64,000 nucleotides of DNA from Desulfitobacterium chlororespirans DSM 11544 (GTDB lineage: Bacteria > Bacillota > Desulfitobacteriia > Desulfitobacteriales > Desulfitobacteriaceae), in assembly GCF_900143285.1 (NCBI RefSeq), contig NZ_FRDN01000004.1:437878-501877 (forward strand), in the 5' to 3' direction. The translations under genes and the position numbers were made by a program. This document shows, in pieces, positions 23,901-32,964 of the stretch. The notes under the pieces were generated by a model. The model was not told the origin of the DNA, ran no database searches, and worked only from the letters and a program-made list of their open reading frames with translations. Within the stretch, counting starts at the first letter, position 1. Every line of letters begins with the position of its first letter.

Positions 23901-24863
23901 TCAGCCTGATATTTTACGGTACTCACCAGGCCGCAAACCCATGCTCTTCTTAAATAGCTCGGCAAAACGGCTGGCACTTTTATACCCCACGGTTTGGGCA
24001 ACCTGGCCGATGGTAAGATCCGTCCCAGAGAGCAGATATTGGGCCCGGCTCATCCGCCGCTGCTGGATGTACTCGGTGATGGTGCAGTCATGAACGATCC
24101 GGAAAGAGGTTTTCAGCTTGGTCGTGCCCATGCAGGCAATCTTGGAGAGCTGTTCCAGGGGCAGTTCGCAGGGGTAGTGGTCGTTTATATAAGCGGTTAC
24201 GGTTTCGATCTGCTTTCTGTCACGGTCTGCCAGCTGGAGCTTCGTGCTCGGAAGATGTCCTTTATGCCGCTCTACCACCAAGGATACCGCCTCGGCGACC
24301 TTGCCTTCGTAAAACAGCTTAGCCGCGATACCGCTGCCCCGATAGTTTTTCACCTGTTCCAGCAGCCGCACCATCTCCGGGAAATGCTCGGTCTGGTCAA
24401 GAGTTTGAAAGGCCGCCAAAGGATTCACATACTCTCCGGGATATTGCCGCCTCAGATAATCCTCATAATAGGCCGGCATGATCTCAATGCCAATGCAGCG
24501 AACGGGGATTCCCCCGTGAATCAGCACCCGGCAAGGAGCCTCGCCTCCCACAAAGGCCTTGGTGCATCCGGCGCTCAGGGGGCGACGAGGAGTCAGCTCC
24601 TCACCTGAAACCGACTCATAATAGGTAATGCTCAGACAGGCCGGCAAACGGAACTCAATAATCATGTCCTGATTAAAATAAAAGTCATGGATCTTTATAT
24701 CAAACAGATCTCTTTGCCCATAGGTCCAGTAGTATCCCGCGCCATGATCCCCAATCAGCTCCCAGCATAACCCCATTGCACCGAAACGCTTATTTTCCGG
24801 TCTGGGAACAAATCCGTTTTGAGTAAGGATGGGGGCATAGACTTCCTCAATAACATCGGTCAC
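23901..24863 (-). CDS. AraC-family regulator of PchR type
   Basis: The 320-residue protein has two helix-turn-helix motifs at the C-terminus ('MGTTKLKTSFRIVHDC', 'TIGQVAQTVGYKSASRFAELF'), preceded by about 220 residues of sensor. The organisation and the 'TEYIQQRRMSRAQYLL' helix resemble PchR/YbtA-type siderophore-sensing AraC proteins. GTG 24863 is chosen as start because GGAGG lies 9 bases upstream; frames further 5' have no ribosome site. It is divergent from the ECF importer operon, with a 32-bp dyad between, and probably activates it with the imported ligand. Confidence 0.85.
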   Translation of the reverse strand: MTDVIEEVYAPILTQNGFVPRPENKRFGAMGLCWELIGDHGAGYYWTYGQRDLFDIKIHDFYFNQDMIIEFRLPACLSITYYESVSGEELTPRRPLSAGCTKAFVGGEAPCRVLIHGGIPVRCIGIEIMPAYYEDYLRRQYPGEYVNPLAAFQTLDQTEHFPEMVRLLEQVKNYRGSGIAAKLFYEGKVAEAVSLVVERHKGHLPSTKLQLADRDRKQIETVTAYINDHYPCELPLEQLSKIACMGTTKLKTSFRIVHDCTITEYIQQRRMSRAQYLLSGTDLTIGQVAQTVGYKSASRFAELFKKSMGLRPGEYRKISG

Positions 24864-24963
24864 TGGGATCACCCTCCTGCCACGATCGGACGCAATTTTA
24901 TCGGAAACAGACGAAGCTCCACCAGAACCATTGCCCGAAAATCCCCGGCATAGTATGTTTGAG

Positions 24964-24995
24964 ATATCACAGTTAGCCTCGTCTAACTGTGATAT
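24964..24995. promoter_or_regulatory. 32-bp perfect-arm dyad between AraC and ECF genes
   Basis: ATATCACAGTTAG (24964-24976) and its exact complement CTAACTGTGATAT (24983-24995) flank the 6-bp centre CCTCGT. The inner core GTTAG-N6-CTAAC is the same as at 8619-8634. It lies 67 bp upstream of the ECF S start and 101 bp from the AraC start, in the divergent promoter region. The AraC protein or a metal regulator could bind. Confidence 0.65.
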
Positions 24996-25061
24996 TAGCA
25001 CATATCCAAATTACCGTCAATCGGAGGGGATATGCCAGCCTTTATTGAGGAGGATTTATCT

Positions 25062-25673
25062 ATGGCCAATCAAACTTACCTGAACAAGCAGGGCCTGACC
25101 GTTAAGGATCTGGTCACCATCGGCATCTTTACAGCCCTGCTCTGGATTACCATGCTCATCGGCGGACTGCCTCTGGCTCCCAACCCGGTCACCACATTTT
25201 ATATGCCTTTGAGCGCCGCACTCTTGGGCGGTCCCGTGTTTCTGCTGCTTGTGGCCAAAGTGCCCAAGCGCGGGCCCATCGCCCTGGCGGGGATCTTGAT
25301 CGGTATCATCTGGTTTGCCACCGGCATGCACTGGGCGATGGATCTCGGGTATGTCCTGGGCGGTATTCTGGGTGATTTCCTTGCCGGAACGAAGAAGTAC
25401 AAGAGTGTCAAAATGAACATCCTGGCCTATATCTGCCTGAGCCTTGGCTGCACAGGTTCCTATCTCTGCTTTTTTGCCGACCCGGTCACTTGGGGCAGCT
25501 ATATGCTGGAGGGCGGCACCTCGGCAAGTTATATCGAGACCATGAACGCCGCAGCCCAAGGCTGGATGCCTTTTGCGATCCTTTTCGGCACCGTGGCCGT
25601 GGCGGCCCTCAGCGGCTGGGCAGGAAGCAGGCTGCTGAAAAAACAATTTGAAAAGGCAGGCATCACGGCATGA
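25062..25673 (+). CDS. ECF transporter S component, MptD/Trep_Strep family
   Basis: The 203-residue polytopic protein has about six helices ('LVTIGIFTALLWITML' at about 16-31) and a hydrophilic stretch RGPIALAGILIG. It is the substrate-capturing membrane subunit of an energy-coupling factor importer of the MptD family, which lacks a defined ligand. ATG 25062 is preferred since GAGGAGG (25047-25053) lies 8 bases upstream; ATG 25032 has a site only 2 bases away. Its stop overlaps the T component start (ATGA). Confidence 0.85.
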   Translation: MANQTYLNKQGLTVKDLVTIGIFTALLWITMLIGGLPLAPNPVTTFYMPLSAALLGGPVFLLLVAKVPKRGPIALAGILIGIIWFATGMHWAMDLGYVLGGILGDFLAGTKKYKSVKMNILAYICLSLGCTGSYLCFFADPVTWGSYMLEGGTSASYIETMNAAAQGWMPFAILFGTVAVAALSGWAGSRLLKKQFEKAGITA

Positions 25674-26368
25674 ACGGAAGCCCACGCCTTAGGTTCGATC
25701 CCCGGACCAAAATCCTGCTGATTCTGCTCTGTGTCCTCTCAACCGCTATGGCTCCCAGCCTGAGTTATGTACTGGGGCTGGTGTCGATGATTGCCCTCCT
25801 GGGGGTTTCAGGCGGGAAAGGACTCTACGCTTTGGTGGGGCTGATGGCCTACACTGTCCTGTTTCTTTTGACAAAAGCCTCCCTTGCCGGTGGGGAGACA
25901 ACTCTGCAAACCACTCTGATCGCCTTCCTGGGCCTGTTCCATAAAGTCTACCCCAGCGGATTTCTGGCGGGGATTGTGATTGCCACCACCAAAGTCAGCG
26001 AATTTCTTTCCGCTATGCACAGAATCCGCGCCCCCAAATCCCTGACCATCCCCCTGGCGGTTATGCTGCGCTACCTGCCCACCATCCGGGAGGACTGGCG
26101 CTTCATTAAAGACGCCATGCATCTGCGGGATGTATCCCCTTCCCTCAAGGGGCTTCTCATCCAGCCTGTCATGACGGCGGAATGCCTGTACGTCCCTCTC
26201 ATGATGTCGGCCTCCCGGGCTGCGGACGAACTGTCCATTGCCTCGGTCACCCGGGGAATTGAGAACCCTGCCCCCCGCACCTGTCTGACCCGGATCCGCT
26301 TCGGACTCGTGGATCTGTTGACGGTGTTCTGCTTTGGGGTATATTTTGCCGCAGGGCAGTTCCTGTAA
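25670..26368 (+). CDS. ECF transporter T component
   Basis: The 232-residue membrane protein couples the ATPase to the S component. The conserved EcfT helix with 'SAMHRIRAPKSLTIPLAVML' and a second 'ASRAADELSIASVTRG' with an A-R signature is present, which contact the ATPase. It overlaps the S component gene (ATGA) and lies 12 bp upstream of the ATPase gene. About five hydrophobic segments are seen. Confidence 0.88.
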   Translation: MNGSPRLRFDPRTKILLILLCVLSTAMAPSLSYVLGLVSMIALLGVSGGKGLYALVGLMAYTVLFLLTKASLAGGETTLQTTLIAFLGLFHKVYPSGFLAGIVIATTKVSEFLSAMHRIRAPKSLTIPLAVMLRYLPTIREDWRFIKDAMHLRDVSPSLKGLLIQPVMTAECLYVPLMMSASRAADELSIASVTRGIENPAPRTCLTRIRFGLVDLLTVFCFGVYFAAGQFL

Positions 26369-26380
26369 GGAGGGGAAATA

Positions 26381-27844
26381 GTGATCCAATTCGAAAATGT
26401 TTCTTTTGCCTATGCCGGGCAAACCTCCGGAAACCTCAGAGAGTTAAACCTTACCATTGAAAGCGGCGAATGTGTGCTTTTCTGCGGCCGCAGCGGCTGT
26501 GGAAAAACCACCGTCACCCGGCTGGTCAACGGTCTTATTCCCTACTTCTTCGCCGGAGAACTGACCGGGCGGGTGGTGGTCAACGGTCTGGATATTGCCC
26601 GGACCCCCATGTACCAAATCGCCGGGAAAGTGGGATCCGTCTTCCAAAACCCGCGCACCCAGTTTTTTAACGTGGACACCGACAGCGAAATAGCCTTCGG
26701 CATTGAGAACGAAGCTTTGCCACCGGAGGAGCTGCACCGGCGGGTCAAGGAAACGGCCGGGGACCTCCGCATCCAGAAACTGCTGGGACGGAATATTTTT
26801 GAACTGTCCGGCGGGGAGAAGCAAAAAATCGCTTTTGCCTCTGTTTACGCCATGAATCCGCAAGTTTATCTGCTGGATGAGCCCTCTTCGAATCTGGACA
26901 TGAAAGCCATCCGGGAACTTAAGGACCATCTGCGGCTGATCAAGAGCCAGGGAAAAACGGTGCTCATTGCCGAACACCGGCTCTACTATCTTATGGATCT
27001 GGCGGATCGGATCGTCTATCTGGAGGAAGGGCGGGTCGCCGGAATTTACACCCCTTCCCAACTGGCGGCTTTACCCGATGATGCGCGCTCCCTCATGGGC
27101 CTGCGGGCCGTGGACCTCGATAGGGTCCATCCTGTGGAAAAGCGCACCCTTACCGGCTCCCCTGTCCTGACCCTGCAGGACGTAAATTTGCGCTATAAAA
27201 AGCACACTATTCTTGAGAATATCTCCCTGCAGGCTGCCAGCGGCGAAATCATCGGTGTGATCGGGCATAACGGGACAGGAAAAACCACTTTCTCCAGAGC
27301 CCTCTGCGGCCTGCACAAGGACTGCGGGGGCAGCTTTTTTTGGCAAGGCAAAGAAGCCCAGCCTAAAGCCAGGCGAAAAAGCGCCTATATGGTCATGCAG
27401 GATGTGAATTATCAGCTTTTTGCTGAGAGTGTGAGCAAAGAGTGCGCCTTCGGCATCAAAAATCCGGACCGCTCTCTGATCGAGAAGACTCTCACAGAGC
27501 TTGACCTGCAAGGACTGAAGGAGCGTCATCCCAACACCCTCTCCGGCGGACAGAAACAGCGCGTCGCCGTAGCGGTCAGCATGGTATGCGGCAAAGAGGT
27601 GCTTGTTTTCGATGAACCAACCAGCGGCCTTGACTATGACGGCATGGCCCAGGTGGCGGGACTCCTGAAGAAGCTGGCCCAGCAGGGTAAGGTGATCTTT
27701 GTGGTGACCCATGATGTCGAATTGATTGGCCAAGCCTGCTCCCGGGTCCTCCATTTCCACGCAGGGCGAATGCCGGAGGATCTGGCGGTAACCCGTGGTA
27801 ACGAGGCAAGACTTCGGGCTTTGTTCGTGATGGGCCTGGAATAG
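26381..27844 (+). CDS. ECF transporter ATPase with two fused nucleotide-binding domains
   Basis: The 487-residue protein holds two ABC ATPase domains in one chain: the first with GRSGCGKTT, LSGGEKQKI and LLDEPSSNLD, the second with [18 protein letters not shown] and VFDEPTSGLD. Fused A-A' subunits are known in ECF systems of Firmicutes. GTG 26381 follows AAGGAGGGG. It powers uptake by the upstream S and T subunits. The 249 bp after it contain only a short AAATGAAC/GTTCATTT hairpin and AT-rich sequence. Confidence 0.92.
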   Translation: MIQFENVSFAYAGQTSGNLRELNLTIESGECVLFCGRSGCGKTTVTRLVNGLIPYFFAGELTGRVVVNGLDIARTPMYQIAGKVGSVFQNPRTQFFNVDTDSEIAFGIENEALPPEELHRRVKETAGDLRIQKLLGRNIFELSGGEKQKIAFASVYAMNPQVYLLDEPSSNLDMKAIRELKDHLRLIKSQGKTVLIAEHRLYYLMDLADRIVYLEEGRVAGIYTPSQLAALPDDARSLMGLRAVDLDRVHPVEKRTLTGSPVLTLQDVNLRYKKHTILENISLQAASGEIIGVIGHNGTGKTTFSRALCGLHKDCGGSFFWQGKEAQPKARRKSAYMVMQDVNYQLFAESVSKECAFGIKNPDRSLIEKTLTELDLQGLKERHPNTLSGGQKQRVAVAVSMVCGKEVLVFDEPTSGLDYDGMAQVAGLLKKLAQQGKVIFVVTHDVELIGQACSRVLHFHAGRMPEDLAVTRGNEARLRALFVMGLE

Positions 27845-28093
27845 CAAGAATATCCTCTAAGAAAAATATTCTTTAAGAGAAAAGCCTGTGTAAATGAACG
27901 GGCCTGTTCATTTGACACCGGCTCTCCTCGTCCCCTTGTCAGGATAAAGAATCTTGATCCTAATTAGCAGAGAGTACTAATGAAAAGCAGAAATTTTCAA
28001 ACTATACTAAATACATAAGATTACGAGATCTCTTTCCCGGAGAGAGCAACCCAAAATTAGCGAAGTAAGATCATTCGTAAGGGGGATGATAAC

Positions 28094-28953
28094 TTGAAGC
28101 TGACAGTTCTGGTGGATAACAACACGATTTTGTCCAATAATCCCCATTTCAAAGACAGGTACTTTCTAACCGAACCCGGGCTTTCTATCTATATAGAAGC
28201 AGACGGAAAAAAGATTCTTTTTGATACCGGTCATACCAGTGTTTTTCTGCAGAATTCCGAAAAAATGAATCTTGACTTTTCTGACCTTGACTATTTGGTT
28301 CTTTCCCATGGACATGTCGATCATACGGGAGGGTTAAGAAGTTTAATTGATTTTTATCAAAATCAAGGAATAACCCACTTAAAGGATAAGCCAACTTTGA
28401 TCGCACATCCGGAATGCTTTTTATCTAAAGTGGATAACCCCTGGGGTGAAATAGGCTGCGGAATTCCTGAAGCTGAAGTAGCTTGTCATTTTCAACTGCA
28501 ACTGAGCAGAGAACCTTTATGGCTTACCGAGAATTTAGTATTTTTAGGAGAGATCGAACAAAGCAATGACTTTGAAAACCTCACCCCTTTGGGGAAAGTC
28601 TATAAGAATACCGAAGGTCAAGACGATTATATCCTGGATGATTCAGCCCTTGTCTACAAAAGCAGCAAAGGGTTGATCATTATAACAGGTTGTTCTCATG
28701 CAGGAATATGCAATATCACGAAGTATGCGCAAAAAGTCTGTCGGGATGAACGTGTTATTGATATTATAGGTGGGCTTCATTTAATCAATCCGGGTCCTAT
28801 CCAGATGGAAAAACCAAAGAATTTCTTAAAAACGTTGCTCCCCAGACCATTCGGGCCTGTCACTGTACCAGCTTGGGGCCCAAGATCGCCTTGGCAGAAA
28901 GTTTAAATGTGGAAGAAGTCGGGACGGGATTGCAGCTTGAGTATCAGCACTGA
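28094..28953 (+). pseudogene. Metallo-beta-lactamase-fold hydrolase gene, frameshifted near the 3' end
   Basis: The frame from 28094 runs to a stop at 28906 and encodes an MBL-fold protein with HGHVDHTGG (about 74-82) and 'GIGGLHLINPGP'-like late motifs. After about residue 240 the sequence turns into unrelated residues. In the -1 frame from the A5 run at 28828-28832 it continues as 'TIRACHCTSLGPKIALAESL' and ends at 28953, which is the expected family end (CHCTS, then A/L-rich helix). One missing A in the run explains it. It resembles MBL enzymes of the beta-RFAP-synthase-like group. It could also be programmed slippage or a sequencing error. Confidence 0.75.
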
Positions 28954-28999
28954 TGATCTGTTTAAGCAGGATGAAGATGAACATTGGTTTATTATTGAT

Positions 29000-29272
29000 T
29001 CATAAAAATCCCCTGAGCCTCTCCTCAATCTGAATCCAAAAGTTGCGAAAGGGGAACTGATCAGAAAAATAGGACTCAACCTTACTCCCATAGCTGCCAT
29101 CAATTACCTCCTCAATATGAAAAACAGGCCATTGGGCTAAATAGCGCCGCTCCTCTTTCGAAAAAGTCTTATCCGGAAGGGCCAGATGCATGATCAACAT
29201 AACAAGCATCAATACAAAGGGAAGCATGCCAACAGCATTCCGGATCATAGTAAAATTTCCTCTGTTCTTCAT
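29000..29272 (-). pseudogene. 5' fragment of a DHHW-type acetylation accessory protein
   Basis: The 90-residue frame starts with a signal-anchor helix ('MLPFVLMLVMLIMHLALPD') and continues 'EERRYLAQWPVF', 'KVESYFSDQFPFRNFWIQIE', the typical N-terminus of DHHW/AlgX-like proteins that usually have about 380 residues. It stops at 'RLRGFL' with no DHHW motif. It lies next to MBOAT and SGNH genes, where a full-length DHHW would act in O-acetylation of an extracellular polymer. The missing C-terminal three quarters suggest a deletion with the MBL gene on its other side. Confidence 0.7.
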
Positions 29273-29274
29273 TC

Positions 29275-29345
29275 TTATATCCTCATCTTTTCATATCCTC
29301 ATCTCTCATATCCTTGTATTCTCATCTTGCTATCTTCTCATCTCC
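29275..29345 (-). repeat. Degenerate purine-rich repeats ahead of the DHHW start
   Basis: Read on the minus strand, the 70 bp before the DHHW ATG are purine-rich and repeat variants of GATGAGGATATGA four to five times. The unit length varies (about 14-17), so this is a decayed tandem repeat. It offers several ribosome-site-like GAGG sequences before the start and could vary by slippage. Confidence 0.5.
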
Positions 29346-29363
29346 CCATCCCCGTCCTCCGGG

Positions 29364-30770
29364 CTAAAATCGAAAATAGATAAAGGGATTATAGGTTGAA
29401 CCCACCATATAGGCCGTCGCCAAAAACAACAGCACACAATAATACAAGCTTACCGCCCATTGATATTTACGGCCATCAACCCCTTTCAATAACGATGCCA
29501 GCTTCCCCAGCCCAGGCGATGCGGCAAGGATACCAACGCTGTATAAAAGGGCATAAGCTTTTAGTTTCATAATGTCTTGAGCATCAATGAGTCCGTTTCC
29601 CCCTCTTCCCAGCATGCTCTCCAGAAAACCCAACCCATCCGCCAGGCTGGTGAATTCAAAAAACACCCAGCCTATAATGACCAGCAACAACAGATAGATA
29701 TGCCGGACAGCCCGGGGCCATCCCGGCAGCCAGGTCTGCAAAAACAACTTTTCTATAGCGATTAAACTGCCAAAGTAAATCCCCCATAAAACAAAATTCC
29801 AGCTTGCTCCATGCCAGAGCCCGGTGAGCAACCAAACCATGAGCAGGTTCCGCAGCATTTTCCACTTCCCGGCCCGGCTCCCGCCCAGAGGAATATAGAC
29901 ATAGTCCTTAAACCAGGAGCCCAGAGAAATATGCCACCTTCGCCAAAACTCCGAGACGCTTTGTGCCATATAGGGATGCCGGAAGTTTTCCTTAAAACGG
30001 AAGCCAAACATCTTGCCTAAGCCGATGGCCATATCGGAATAGCCGCTGAAATCGAAATAGATCTGCAGGGTAAACGCCATAATCCCGGCCCAGGCCAAAA
30101 AAGCCGACATTTCTGTGCCTGGCATGACCTTTACTTCGGCCCAGAGCAGGCCCAGAGGATTGGCCAGCAGCATTTTCTTGGCTAGACCTCCCAGGAACCG
30201 CCCCATCCCGGCGTAAAATGTTTTGAAGGTCATGCTCCGGTCCGCTAACTGGGATTCGATATCCCCATACTTCACAATCGGCCCGGCCACCAGCTGGGGG
30301 AACATAGCAATATACAAAGCAAAAAGCAGCAGGCTTTTCTGTGGTTTTATTTTCCCCCTAGTGACATCGATCCCATAGGATAGGATCTGAAAGGTGTAGA
30401 AGGAAATTCCCAGGGGGAGGGCCGGCGCCTCCCCCTGCACATTCCAACCGCCCATGGCTGTGAGCGTACTTATGATCATGGCGAAGTACTTAAAATAAGT
30501 GAGACAGCCTAAATTGAACACCAGACTGATGATTAAAAAGAGCTTACTCTTCCCGCCACCGGCATCATCCTTGCCTAAGCGAATCCCCAGCCAATAATTG
30601 ATTAGAATGGAACCGCACATCAAGAACACATAGACAGGCTCTCCCCAGGCATAAAAAAACAGGCTGGCCGTAAGCAGAACACCGTTTCTCAACCGCTTTC
30701 CCAAGCAATAATAGAGAAGAATGGTAACCGGCAAAAAAGCAAAGGTAAACAGCAGACTGCTGAAAAGCAT
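29364..30770 (-). CDS. MBOAT family O-acyltransferase (AlgI-like)
   Basis: The 468-residue polytopic protein is a membrane-bound O-acyltransferase. The catalytic His is in 'LLTGLWHGASWNFVLWG' (about 320-336) and a second signature is 'NFRHPYMAQSVSEFWRRWH'. AlgI-like MBOATs move acetyl groups to an exopolysaccharide or teichoic acid acceptor across the membrane. It follows the SGNH lipoprotein gene by 11 bp, and DHHW gene remains follow it, so the operon once encoded a complete O-acetylation machine. Present function with a truncated DHHW is uncertain. Confidence 0.92.
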   Translation of the reverse strand: MLFSSLLFTFAFLPVTILLYYCLGKRLRNGVLLTASLFFYAWGEPVYVFLMCGSILINYWLGIRLGKDDAGGGKSKLFLIISLVFNLGCLTYFKYFAMIISTLTAMGGWNVQGEAPALPLGISFYTFQILSYGIDVTRGKIKPQKSLLLFALYIAMFPQLVAGPIVKYGDIESQLADRSMTFKTFYAGMGRFLGGLAKKMLLANPLGLLWAEVKVMPGTEMSAFLAWAGIMAFTLQIYFDFSGYSDMAIGLGKMFGFRFKENFRHPYMAQSVSEFWRRWHISLGSWFKDYVYIPLGGSRAGKWKMLRNLLMVWLLTGLWHGASWNFVLWGIYFGSLIAIEKLFLQTWLPGWPRAVRHIYLLLLVIIGWVFFEFTSLADGLGFLESMLGRGGNGLIDAQDIMKLKAYALLYSVGILAASPGLGKLASLLKGVDGRKYQWAVSLYYCVLLFLATAYMVGSTYNPFIYFRF

Positions 30771-30781
30771 CGGTCTCTCCC

Positions 30782-31393
30782 CTATAATGCTTCAGAGAGT
30801 TTCTGCAGCCACAGTGCGTAAAATTCTTTCTGAAAATGTATACCATCTTCAGCAAATAAAGCGGGATTTTCCCTGGCCAAAACTCCGATATCGACATAAT
30901 GAATCCCTGATTGGTCTGCAATCTCTTTTAAGATCCCGTTATATGCCTCGATTCCTGCATAGCGGGGTTCTTGTTTTAAGGCCTCCTGAGTTACAGGGGT
31001 TATGGATTGGAGATAGATTTCAACACCGGGCAGCTCCTCCTTAATCCTGTTGATCAGCTTCCGTAAATCCTCTCCGAATAATTCCTGAGGATCATCCACA
31101 GGCATGAGGATATCCACAGAACCCAGCATGATAAAGACCTGATCCGGCTTCTGCTCAACCAAAGCATCCAGATCATCATAGGAAAAGCCGGCTGTAGCCC
31201 CCGCCCCCGCGATAACCTGTTCTTGGGGCAGGATTTCATTGAAGGCGAACCCTTCGGTAATGGAATCCCCCATAAATACACTGTTCCTAAAGTCAGCCGT
31301 AACATTTTTTTCTCCAGTCTCTGTCCCCTTCCCGCAGGCCGTCATACCCAGCAGCAGCATCCCTATCAGCAAACCTATCATCAGCTTTTTCAT
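30782..31393 (-). CDS. SGNH/GDSL-hydrolase lipoprotein
   Basis: The 203-residue protein has a lipoprotein signal ending LGMTAC (Cys20), then an SGNH hydrolase domain with block I GDSITEG (about 42-48), 'MLGSVDIL' (block III-like; Asn is Asp/Val), and the C-terminal DGIHFQ (block V with catalytic Asp-x-x-His). It acts outside the membrane in polymer O-acetylation or deacetylation. It begins the MBOAT operon. ATG 31393. Confidence 0.85.
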   Translation of the reverse strand: MKKLMIGLLIGMLLLGMTACGKGTETGEKNVTADFRNSVFMGDSITEGFAFNEILPQEQVIAGAGATAGFSYDDLDALVEQKPDQVFIMLGSVDILMPVDDPQELFGEDLRKLINRIKEELPGVEIYLQSITPVTQEALKQEPRYAGIEAYNGILKEIADQSGIHYVDIGVLARENPALFAEDGIHFQKEFYALWLQKLSEAL

Positions 31394-31510
31394 CTGAAGC
31401 GCCCCTTTTCTTTATCATCTTCCCAGATAGTACTACAGCCAAATGCAGAACAGGTGCAGATGAGGTCAAGTTTAGATAGTGTCTTCGGTTACTCGACTGT
31501 TTCCATTAAA

Positions 31511-31539
31511 ACAGGCCGGCATGTTCACTGCCGGCCTGT
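31511..31539. repeat. Inverted repeat with 10-bp arms in the MFS/SGNH gap
   Basis: ACAGGCCGGC and GCCGGCCTGT are perfectly complementary around a 9-base loop. On the minus strand only a short T-run (TTTT) follows, so it is at best a weak terminator for the pgsA fragment or the MFS gene upstream of it. Confidence 0.5.
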
Positions 31540-31635
31540 CATAAAAAGGGGGCCAGATCTGACCAGATAATCGATTCCCATGAAAATCGGAATCATTATA
31601 ATGCGTATAAGTGTTAAAAGATTAGGCAGGTTCAT
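31525..31635 (-). pseudogene. 36-codon fragment resembling the start of pgsA (CDP-alcohol phosphatidyltransferase)
   Basis: ATG 31635, preceded by GGGGAGG, opens 'MNLPNLLTLIRIIMIPIFM', closely like the well-conserved N-terminus of PgsA/CDP-alcohol phosphatidyltransferases (M-N-[LI]-P-N-x-L-T-x-x-R-x-x-x-[IV]-P). After 36 residues a TGA ends the frame at 31525-31527. The full gene should encode about 180 residues. The end overlaps a 10-bp-arm inverted repeat (31511-31539). It is either a fossil of a deleted pgsA-like gene or a short expressed peptide. The rest of the 334-bp gap holds nothing else I recognise. Confidence 0.6.
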
Positions 31636-31727
31636 GTGCTCCTCCCCTTCTATATCGCGGCTTCCACCCTCTTTTATCACTATAAGAAACTATCGCCCGC
31701 TGAACAGTCTTCATAGGAAATGGTTTA

Positions 31728-32897
31728 TTAATTCTTCTGTCCAGTCAACCGGTCTTTCCCAAGATAAAGAAGGAAGGCAATAACAACCGGAAGAACAGCC
31801 AAGAGGTAAATCATTCGATAACCGGTTATCTCCGCAACAGCCCCCCATGTTATTGCCCCTACACCAATCCCAATATCAAATCCCACAAAGAAGGTTCCAT
31901 TAGCAGCCCCACGACGGGCAGGCAGAACGTCACGCACTGCCATTGCCATTAAAGCCGGCTGTACCGCCCCAAAACCGAGACCGTAAACAAAACCTGCCAC
32001 ACAAAAACCGCTTAAAGAATGGGCAAAATACAATATGAGCAAGGCAACCGATACTGCCAGAATTCCAGGTATTATGGCGATGGAGTAGCCTTTCTGATCA
32101 GATAACCGTCCGAAAAGCGGCCGCGAAATAAACAAAGCAACGGCATATACCGTAAAAAAGGGTCCAATATTATTGATGCCTTGCTGCCCAGCATACAGGG
32201 CAATAAAGGAAATCACCGCACCATAGGACATGGTCAGAAACAAAATGATTAGACCGGGATAAATCGCCGACTTTTCGAAAATACTGCCCCTGTTACCTTG
32301 AGGTGTTTGTTCTGATTTTTGATAGCGGATCATGAGGGCTATGGCCAGGCAAAGCAACACCGATAAGGCGCTGACATTGAAAACCGCGCCCATTCCGTAC
32401 CGGTTCAGAATGCTTAAGCCCAGTACCGGGGCAATGGCCATGGAAAGAGTACTGGTAAGACCAAAGTAACCCATTCCCTCCCCTAAGCGGGATTTAGGGG
32501 TTACATCTGTAGCAATCGTGCTCGAAGCGGTGCTTGCGGCACCCCAGCCAAAGCCATGGATAAATCTTAATATAAGCAATATCAAAATGCCCGGCGTCCA
32601 ATGATAAGCGATGACGCATAAGCCAAAGAAGACCAGCCCTGCCAAATACACCCCTTTTCTTCCGTAAAGGTCTAACAGGCGGCCGGTAATCGGTCTGATG
32701 ATCACCGCTGAAAAGGTAAAAACGCCGACAACTAATCCGGCAGCAGTAGTCGAGCCGCCTAGGTTTTCCGCATAAACCGGCATAATCGGCAAGAGCATTT
32801 GAAACGCCAGCGACATAAATAAACTTGCCAAAGTAATCAGTATAAAGTCTCTGGACCACAGTGACGGCTTGCTAATTGACTTCTCTTGAGCATCCAT
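31728..32897 (-). CDS. MFS transporter (drug-efflux type)
   Basis: The 389-residue protein has twelve predicted helices with the MFS motif-A-like loop 'RPITGRLLDLYGRKGVYL' between helices 2 and 3 and 'SRPLFGRLSDQKGYS' in the second half, and an intact 'FIHGFGWGAASTASSTIA' (helix 4). It resembles quinolone or multidrug exporters of the DHA1 group. The upstream MarR gene (33006-33425) has a dyad that recurs before this gene (32965-32988), so MarR-controlled efflux is likely. ATG 32897 follows GAGGAGGTC. Confidence 0.9.
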   Translation of the reverse strand: MDAQEKSISKPSLWSRDFILITLASLFMSLAFQMLLPIMPVYAENLGGSTTAAGLVVGVFTFSAVIIRPITGRLLDLYGRKGVYLAGLVFFGLCVIAYHWTPGILILLILRFIHGFGWGAASTASSTIATDVTPKSRLGEGMGYFGLTSTLSMAIAPVLGLSILNRYGMGAVFNVSALSVLLCLAIALMIRYQKSEQTPQGNRGSIFEKSAIYPGLIILFLTMSYGAVISFIALYAGQQGINNIGPFFTVYAVALFISRPLFGRLSDQKGYSIAIIPGILAVSVALLILYFAHSLSGFCVAGFVYGLGFGAVQPALMAMAVRDVLPARRGAANGTFFVGFDIGIGVGAITWGAVAEITGYRMIYLLAVLPVVIAFLLYLGKDRLTGQKN

Positions 32898-32964
32898 TCT
32901 CCAAACCGACCTCCTCTAATTTGAAAAAATGTCTTCAGCGACAGCCAGACCAGATTTTCACCCA

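Noticed and set aside
26444-27847. Long antisense reading frames opposite the ECF ATPase
   Set aside because: They lie opposite a clear ATPase gene in both halves, have no ribosome site and no family pattern; they are coding-bias shadows.
28828-28835. Programmed -1 frameshift at the A run of the MBL gene
   Set aside because: The heptamer is not a classic slippery sequence and no clear downstream pseudoknot is seen; a one-base deletion is simpler, though not excluded.
31580-31783. Plus-strand 67-codon frame in the MFS/SGNH gap
   Set aside because: It overlaps the pgsA-like fragment and the MFS end, lacks a ribosome site and has no recognisable content.
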